Below are positions 23,940-28,909 of a DNA stretch of 28,909 nt, one piece after another (position 1 is the stretch's first letter; the number at the start of each line of letters is the position of its first letter). Made by a program: the position numbers and the translations under genes. Source of the DNA: CAZEQJ01 sp964514385 (GTDB taxonomy: Bacteria > Bacteroidota > Bacteroidia > Cytophagales > Cyclobacteriaceae); the NCBI GenBank assembly GCA_964514385.1, contig CAZEQJ010000037.1:1-28909 (forward strand). Reading direction: 5' to 3'. The notes under the pieces were generated by a model. The model had not been told where the DNA came from. It ran no database searches and saw only the letters and a list, made by a program, of their open reading frames with translations.

Positions 23940-24859
23940 TGGAAAAGGCTGTGGTTATTTATAATCCCAAGGACAGCATTGTCCCGCCCAGGCTCTACGT
24001 CAATATTGCGAATCTGAACTATACTCCGGTCATTCTAAATGATTTTGATATCAGTGAACTGCAATATTTCTTCAAAAACTATCAACTGGTAGCCGTATTC
24101 ATACCATTGGACAAATACACTGCCTATCAGGTGTCCAATTTCACTTCAGAGATAAGGCAATTTATGCCGGAAGTAAAGGTCATCGGCTTCACGAACGAAA
24201 AAGTGGGACCTGATGTACACGAGCTGCTGGATGATGTGATCGAACCTGACAGTAACCTCAATAAGTTGCAATTCAGCATATATAAAAGTCAACGGCAGAC
24301 TGAAAGTTCACCGGTAGTGCCATCGGTTTCCATATTTTCATATATCAGAAGGATTTTTGACGTCATCATGGCGTCAATCCTTTTGATTTTAACCAGTCCC
24401 CTTTTTATATTGATCTCCACCATCCTGACCTTTACGTCACGCGAACCTGCATTGAAGTCTCATCCCTACATCGGTAAGGATTACCGCCCTATACTGCTGT
24501 ATTCTTTTTGCGATAGAACTCCAATATCAAAGAAACCGAATGTGATTAAAGCGAGCACTGTAGAACTGATTGGAGATCATGGCTTTGTAAATGAAGGTAT
24601 ATGGAATATGCATCAGTCGGGAGAACTTGTGGTCAAAACAGATGATCGAGGTGAAGCTGCAAGGAAATGGCTGATAAAATGCCGGCTGAATGATCTTCCC
24701 CGTCTGTTTAATGTAATACAGGGGGAGTTGTCCTTCTTTGGGAGAAGACCTGTGGCAGAGGAGGAAGCTGAGAAGTTAACCACAGATCACGAAATTCACC
24801 GCTTTTTCTATACTCCGGGGTTTATTGATGCCAGTGGTGTTGGCTCTTTTGCTGGTTAG
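23939..24859 (+). CDS. Degenerate receiver-like domain fused to a sugar-phosphate transferase-like (monotopic PGT) domain
   Basis: This encodes 306 residues. Residues 1-115 have a receiver-like alternation (strands KAVVIYN, TPVIL, LVAVFIPL, VKVIGF, DDVIEP), but the phospho-acceptor position in VFIPL is not Asp and the usual Lys-Pro is Glu-Pro, so it should not be phosphorylated. Residues 134-165 (RRIFDVIMASILLILTSPLF, core LILTSPLF) match the re-entrant membrane helix of polyprenyl-phosphate sugar-1-phosphate transferases with its Ser-Pro break. The C-terminal part has CRLNDLPRLFNVIQGELSF and GRRP where active enzymes have SLDELPQL-NVLKGDMS and GPRP. The catalytic Asp-Glu dyad is therefore Asn251-Asp252. 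The protein stops at VGSFAG, about 30 residues or more before the usual end. A pseudoenzyme or highly diverged transferase is likely. Confidence 0.8.
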   Translation: MEKAVVIYNPKDSIVPPRLYVNIANLNYTPVILNDFDISELQYFFKNYQLVAVFIPLDKYTAYQVSNFTSEIRQFMPEVKVIGFTNEKVGPDVHELLDDVIEPDSNLNKLQFSIYKSQRQTESSPVVPSVSIFSYIRRIFDVIMASILLILTSPLFILISTILTFTSREPALKSHPYIGKDYRPILLYSFCDRTPISKKPNVIKASTVELIGDHGFVNEGIWNMHQSGELVVKTDDRGEAARKWLIKCRLNDLPRLFNVIQGELSFFGRRPVAEEEAEKLTTDHEIHRFFYTPGFIDASGVGSFAG

Positions 24860-25539
24860 ATTGTATTTATTTTCTTCATGAGCAAGGGTTTTTGTGCCCT
24901 TGATATAGGGATGACCTTGTTTGAGATTACGAGATTTGATTCTTCAATATCTACAATCTTGGAAATATTAACGATATAGGATCGGTGTACTTTAACAAAA
25001 AACGGATGGTTTAGCTTTTCATCTATACCTTTCAGTGTGGAATGTACAATGTGCTTCTTACCATCATCGGTATAAAACTGAACATAGTCGCCAAGTGTTT
25101 CGATGAACAATATCTGATCAAAGTTTAGCTTTACCAGCCTCCCGTCAACCTTTACGAAAATAAAGTCCCGCTCATTGAGCACGAAATCCTTATTTATATT
25201 TTGTACCCTGTCCACCGCTTTCTGCAGCCTGGCAAGTGTTACCGGTTTGGTAAGATAGTCAGTTACCTCCAGTTCGAAGGCTTCGAGTGCATACTCTGCT
25301 TTACCTGTGACAAGGATAACCTGTGGCAGGTCTTTGACGGTCTTTATAAGGTCGATCCCGCTAAAGTCGGGCATTTCCACATCCAGAAACACCAGGTCCA
25401 CCTCATGTGATGTCAGGTATTTCATGGCGGACAAGCCGTTATCAATCTCATCCATTATGGAAAGACCTTCGATCTTCCCGCATAGGGTTTTCAACGATGT
25501 TCTTGAAAGTTTATCATCGTCTACAATGATTGCGTTCAT
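24856..25539 (-). CDS. LytTR-family response regulator
   Basis: This 227-residue DNA-binding regulator has a receiver domain (about 1-115) with VDDD (6-9), phospho-acceptor Asp53 in LVFLDVEMPDFSG, and lysine in YLTKPV. A LytTR domain (about 125-225) follows with the pattern DFIFVKVDGRLVKL, ILFIETLGDYVQFY, and FVKVHRSYIVN, all classic. It should bind paired direct repeats and activate transcription. The start overlaps the hybrid kinase stop by four bases (ATGA), so both are one transcript and probably one pathway. Its 3' end overlaps the convergent transferase-like gene by four bases. Targets are not visible here; envelope or polysaccharide genes are typical for the family. Confidence 0.95.
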   Translation of the reverse strand: MNAIIVDDDKLSRTSLKTLCGKIEGLSIMDEIDNGLSAMKYLTSHEVDLVFLDVEMPDFSGIDLIKTVKDLPQVILVTGKAEYALEAFELEVTDYLTKPVTLARLQKAVDRVQNINKDFVLNERDFIFVKVDGRLVKLNFDQILFIETLGDYVQFYTDDGKKHIVHSTLKGIDEKLNHPFFVKVHRSYIVNISKIVDIEESNLVISNKVIPISRAQKPLLMKKINTI

Positions 25540-28442
25540 ATTTTTGCCGTATTTAAATGTCTGCGGAGCGCTTCAATCTGCTCATCAACGATGGGAATGA
25601 TCCGGCTCTGCTCCTCTCTGAAGTGCTCATACAAATCTGAGACTTCATTTGCTCCCTCATCCTTTTTGAATTTTTCTATGTCCTCAAAAAGCTGTGTAAG
25701 TGCCGGTAGTCCAACCATCGTAAAATTAGATTTCAATTTATGAATTCCCTTGAAAAATTCTGTCCAGTTTTGTTGGTCATAATTCTTTTCTAATCTTTCA
25801 AGCTCGTCAGGATACACTTCCTGGAAAACCTCAAACATCTGCAGCGCGTAATCTAGATCATCGGCGTAATACATCTGCAGCGTATTGATATCCAGGTTTT
25901 CATTAAAGCGGAAAACGGAATCCTCCGCCACATTATGCTCTTTTAAAGAGGGTCCGTCCTGTTCTAAATGTCCTGCTATCACATCAAAGAGCTCATCGAC
26001 TGTATATGGCTTTGAGAGATGGTCATTCATGCCTGCCTCTACTGCCTTTTCTTTTTCGTCAACCAGCGCTGATGCAGTAAGTGCAATGATGATGGCATCC
26101 TTATTGGGGTTGTCATCCATACCACGAATGGCGATGGTCGTCTGATATCCATCCATCTCAGGCATGCGTATATCCATCAGAATCACATCATACGTATGCT
26201 TATCTATGAGATTCAGAGCCTCCAGGCCGTTATTGGCCATATCAAATGTGAGATTCTGTTTTTTTAGTATTCCTTTCAGGTATTTCTGATTGAGCAGATT
26301 ATCCTCCACTACGAGGATTCGGCTGATCTTCTCAAGCGAGCTGATCTTAGGCTGTTTACGTACAGGTGACGGGCTGTTTTTCCTTTTCAATGTCTCAAAT
26401 TCAAACTCACAGATAAAAGATGAGCCCTTATTCAACTCGCTCTCCACCCATATTTCACCTCCCATACGATCTACCAGCTGGCGTGTAATAGCAAGACCAA
26501 GGCCGGTACCACCATATTTTAGTTTTATATCATAATCGGCCTGCCTGAATTTTTCAAAGATGCTCTCCACCTGATCCGGTGCGATACCAATCCCTGTATC
26601 TTCAACGGTAAGGCGAAGTTTTCTTTTTGACCCTTTAGCCTCTACCTCCTTCAGAAAAATCTTGATATATCCGTCTTCAGTAAATTTAATGGCATTACCG
26701 AGGAGGTTTAACAGGATTTGATTGACATACGTCTTATCGGTGAGTACATCGTACCTGACCTCCGGATCAATGACCTGAATTATCTCTACATTTTTATTGG
26801 CTGCCTTAAACTGATGTGTGCGTATGATCGAATTGATAAGAGAGGGTAATGATACCTGCTCTTCCTTGAACAGCATCTCGCCCGAATCGATCTTGTTGAT
26901 ATCCAGTACATCTTTTATAAGATTCAGCAAAATCTCGGAGGAATAGCTGATGGTTTCGAGGTGTTCCTTCTGGTCTGCCGAAAGAAAGGTGTCATACATA
27001 AGGCTGGAAGCTCCTATAATCGCATTGATGGGATTCCGGATTTCATGGCTCATTTTGGCCAGAAACTCCTTTTCCACCATGCGGCTGCGCTCTGCTGCAT
27101 TTCGTGCCTCGATGAGTTCCTGCTGGGCTTTTTTCTGTTCCGAAATGTCATAATGAATACCTATTGAGCCGGTGGTTTCCCCGTTAATATCCCGGATAGG
27201 TGCACCGCTGATCATGGCCCAGAATGTTGATCCATCTTTTTTGCGCATCTCAATTTCGTAGACACTAGAGTTTCCCTGTGCGCGCTTGAGGTGATTTTCG
27301 ACGTTAATATTTTTGTATGCTTCAGGAAGAAAAACGTCCACTGCATTTTTGCCTATCAGTTCATCCGGCTCATAACCCGTCATTTCGCAAAACCGATCGT
27401 AAACCTTGGTGATGACCTGGTCATTATTGACTTCCATAAGGCCAAGCTCCATATTTTCAATTATGCCACGGTATTTTTCTTCGCTGGCCTGCAGCCTCCT
27501 GTCGTATAATTCTTTTTCAGTGATATCGCGATATGCCCACAGGTGACCTTTGTAGTGATCGTCGATATATACCGGCAGATATTCTCTCAGCAAAATGCGA
27601 CCATCGGCCATCTCCACTTTTTCGTCAATCACCTTTTTCTTTTCCCTGAGTATAGTGTCGATGCGACTGATGAAATTTTCAGGGTTTTTAAATAAATGTT
27701 TAGACTGCTCGGCTGAATTGGAACAATCCATTCCTATCAGTGCTTCTGGTGGAGCCGGGATTTGGAAAAGATCACAAAAAAGCTGGTTTGTAAGTGCAAT
27801 GTTGCGATTTTCGTCCTCAATCAGGATAGCCGAATTCAGGTTACCCATCATGGTTTCCATTCGCTGAAACAGGATATTGGATCGTTCCTCTTCCTTTTTC
27901 CTGTCATCGATATCGCGCACTACCGCATTCATTTCGAGTAAATCGCCCTGATCATTGTAAACAGCAGTCACCTTCTGGCCTACCCATATGAAGTCGCCGG
28001 ACTTTGTTAAGCATGGGAATTCGAGATAGGTCGATTTCTCCCTTTTCATTACCTGTTCATAATAAAACTGCACGACATTTTCCGTGTGGTGTGGATGAAC
28101 AAGCTCAGTGAAGTGTTTACCTATTACCTCGTCGACCTCAAAGCCGATAATCCGGGAAACAGAGTCATTTACATACACAAACTCCCCTGCAGGGTTAGCA
28201 CGAAATATAATGTCAGACACAGAATTGACCAGCGCATCTAGCTTCTTTTCAGCAATGGAAAGAAGATGTTCCTTATCTGAGGCACGCTCCTCCTCTTTCG
28301 CAACCATGTCCTGATAGAGTTTTTGAGTTTTGGAGAATTCGGATGTGCGCTCCAGTAAAAGCTTCTCAGCAGAAGCACGTAGTTTCCGCTCTTCTTTCAG
28401 TGCACGATTTGCATTCTGATATTTTTTATACCAGCCAAACAT
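25536..28442 (-). CDS. Soluble hybrid sensor histidine kinase (PAS x3, HisKA, HATPase, receiver, HPt)
   Basis: This encodes 968 residues with no membrane segment. An N-terminal coiled coil (about 10-70) precedes three PAS domains (about 67-182, 190-310, 320-438; each closes with a PAC-like pattern such as VVRDIDDRKK, AYRDITEKE and HYDISEQKK). HisKA carries His466 in AKMSHEIRNPINAI. The ATPase domain has the N-box around GNAIKF (582-587), G1 EDTGIGI and G2 GGTGLGL. A receiver domain follows (about 706-828; Asp757 in ILMDIRMPEMDG, Lys811). A C-terminal HPt domain (about 850-960) has His901 in GIHKLKSNF. This arrangement makes a full internal phosphorelay His466 to Asp757 to His901, ready to hand phosphate to a separate receiver. 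The LytTR regulator is the obvious acceptor; the stand-alone receiver at 23556 is a second candidate. Confidence 0.96.
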   Translation of the reverse strand: MFGWYKKYQNANRALKEERKLRASAEKLLLERTSEFSKTQKLYQDMVAKEEERASDKEHLLSIAEKKLDALVNSVSDIIFRANPAGEFVYVNDSVSRIIGFEVDEVIGKHFTELVHPHHTENVVQFYYEQVMKREKSTYLEFPCLTKSGDFIWVGQKVTAVYNDQGDLLEMNAVVRDIDDRKKEEERSNILFQRMETMMGNLNSAILIEDENRNIALTNQLFCDLFQIPAPPEALIGMDCSNSAEQSKHLFKNPENFISRIDTILREKKKVIDEKVEMADGRILLREYLPVYIDDHYKGHLWAYRDITEKELYDRRLQASEEKYRGIIENMELGLMEVNNDQVITKVYDRFCEMTGYEPDELIGKNAVDVFLPEAYKNINVENHLKRAQGNSSVYEIEMRKKDGSTFWAMISGAPIRDINGETTGSIGIHYDISEQKKAQQELIEARNAAERSRMVEKEFLAKMSHEIRNPINAIIGASSLMYDTFLSADQKEHLETISYSSEILLNLIKDVLDINKIDSGEMLFKEEQVSLPSLINSIIRTHQFKAANKNVEIIQVIDPEVRYDVLTDKTYVNQILLNLLGNAIKFTEDGYIKIFLKEVEAKGSKRKLRLTVEDTGIGIAPDQVESIFEKFRQADYDIKLKYGGTGLGLAITRQLVDRMGGEIWVESELNKGSSFICEFEFETLKRKNSPSPVRKQPKISSLEKISRILVVEDNLLNQKYLKGILKKQNLTFDMANNGLEALNLIDKHTYDVILMDIRMPEMDGYQTTIAIRGMDDNPNKDAIIIALTASALVDEKEKAVEAGMNDHLSKPYTVDELFDVIAGHLEQDGPSLKEHNVAEDSVFRFNENLDINTLQMYYADDLDYALQMFEVFQEVYPDELERLEKNYDQQNWTEFFKGIHKLKSNFTMVGLPALTQLFEDIEKFKKDEGANEVSDLYEHFREEQSRIIPIVDEQIEALRRHLNTAKI

Positions 28443-28582
28443 ATAGGTATTCCGGATTTTCTGCTAATGTCTGTGATTCTGACTAAAATAGGTATGCATA
28501 AAAGCATAAAATATTACCTGCCTGCCATCTTCTTCTTTTCTAAAAAATACTCCAAAATGATGCTTTAATTCATCATGATTTC

Positions 28583-28590
28583 TATATTTG
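28583..28590 (+). promoter_or_regulatory. -7 box upstream of tRNA-Ser (TATATTTG)
   Basis: TATATTTG is a perfect TAnnTTTG box 103 bases before the tRNA. No TTG occurs at a spacing of 19-21. Transcription near 28596 would give a leader of roughly 95 bases before the tRNA-Ser, and probably reads on into the tRNA-Arg gene. The 250 bases between the kinase start and the tRNA hold nothing else I can assign, apart from an AT-rich inverted repeat (AGGT...ACCT with inner ATGC/GCAT, 28490-28519) that could lie in the kinase promoter region. Confidence 0.55.
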
Positions 28591-28693
28591 CACTCCTTTT
28601 CGGAAAAGAAGCCTTCGAAAGCTGTCCGATGGCAGTTATAGTGCTTTGATGAAGAGAAGCCGTGCATTAAAATATTGTACAGAAACTTTCCAC

Positions 28694-28782
<89 letters not shown>

Positions 28783-28847
28783 ATAGTAAACTGAGCAAGA
28801 GGAAACTGACGATGACGTCATGTAACCTTAAGGCAAGAAAAAGCGTT

Positions 28848-28909
28848 GGTTCGCTAGCTCAACCGGATAGAGCAACTGCCTTCTAAGCAGTAGGTTCCAG
28901 GTTCGAGTC
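28848..28909 (+). tRNA. tRNA-Arg(TCT), 3' end cut off by the window
   Basis: The acceptor strand GGTTCGC is followed by TA, the D-stem GCTC/GAGC, and the anticodon arm ACTGC-CTTCTAA-GCAGT with anticodon TCT (28882-28884), reading AGA/AGG arginine codons. The window ends in the T-loop (GTTCGAGTC), so the 3' acceptor strand is not seen. It lies 66 bases after tRNA-Ser on the same strand and is probably co-transcribed. Confidence 0.93.

Noticed and set aside
24880..24900. CAAGGG/CCCTTG hairpin near the convergent junction as a terminator
   Set aside because: It lies inside the LytTR coding sequence, has only six base pairs with an eight-base loop, and no T-run follows on either strand.
28812..28821. 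ATGACGTCAT palindrome between the two tRNA genes
   Set aside because: A ten-base palindrome is expected occasionally by chance, and a position inside a tRNA spacer gives no regulatory logic.

Overview
The window reads as chromosomal DNA of a Bacteroidota bacterium, most likely of the order Cytophagales; the order-level placement is inference. Three observations point this way. Several promoters match the Bacteroidota pattern TTG-N19-21-TAnnTTTG. About ten of some 24 genes begin with a lipoprotein signal peptide ending in a Ser/Ala/Gly-Cys lipobox. One secreted protease ends in a type IX secretion (T9SS) sorting domain with a YPNP motif. Genes are tightly packed with many stop/start overlaps. 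I see no insertion sequence, integrase, CRISPR array or rRNA gene. The window is bounded by tRNA genes: a truncated one at the left edge, and tRNA-Ser(GCT) plus a truncated tRNA-Arg(TCT) at the right edge.

Region 1 (149-7313) holds a DUF885-type lipoprotein divergent from a five-gene operon: sodium/solute symporter, GNAT acetyltransferase, ornithine-racemase-like PLP enzyme, M20 amidohydrolase and alanine racemase. All but one of its junctions overlap. It looks like an uptake, deacylation and racemisation module for amino acids; the substrate is unknown.

Region 2 (7371-16868) is a series of envelope genes. A TTG-start exported protein is followed by two lipoproteins, one with MORN-like repeats. 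Then come a small methyltransferase and a convergent glycerophosphodiester phosphodiesterase lipoprotein. Next is an overlapping set of small lipoprotein, T9SS reprolysin-type metalloprotease and SGNH hydrolase lipoprotein, followed by an acidic-tailed lipoprotein.

Region 3 (16862-23245, minus strand) contains a SpoU/TrmH rRNA methyltransferase that may be leaderless, a cadherin-like lipoprotein, a di-haem MauG-type peroxidase lipoprotein interrupted by a 10-N assembly gap, a PhoX-like lipoprotein with a collagen-like segment and two EF-hand-like repeats, and a single-domain rhodanese. Strong hairpins separate these genes.

Region 4 (23556-28442) is a signalling island. A stand-alone receiver is joined to a fusion of a degenerate receiver-like domain with a polyprenyl-phosphate sugar-phosphate transferase-like domain. 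This pair converges on a LytTR response regulator and a large soluble hybrid histidine kinase with PAS, receiver and HPt domains. The transferase-like domain has lost the usual Asp-Glu dyad and its C-terminus, so it may be a regulatory pseudoenzyme. This is the most unusual feature of the window.
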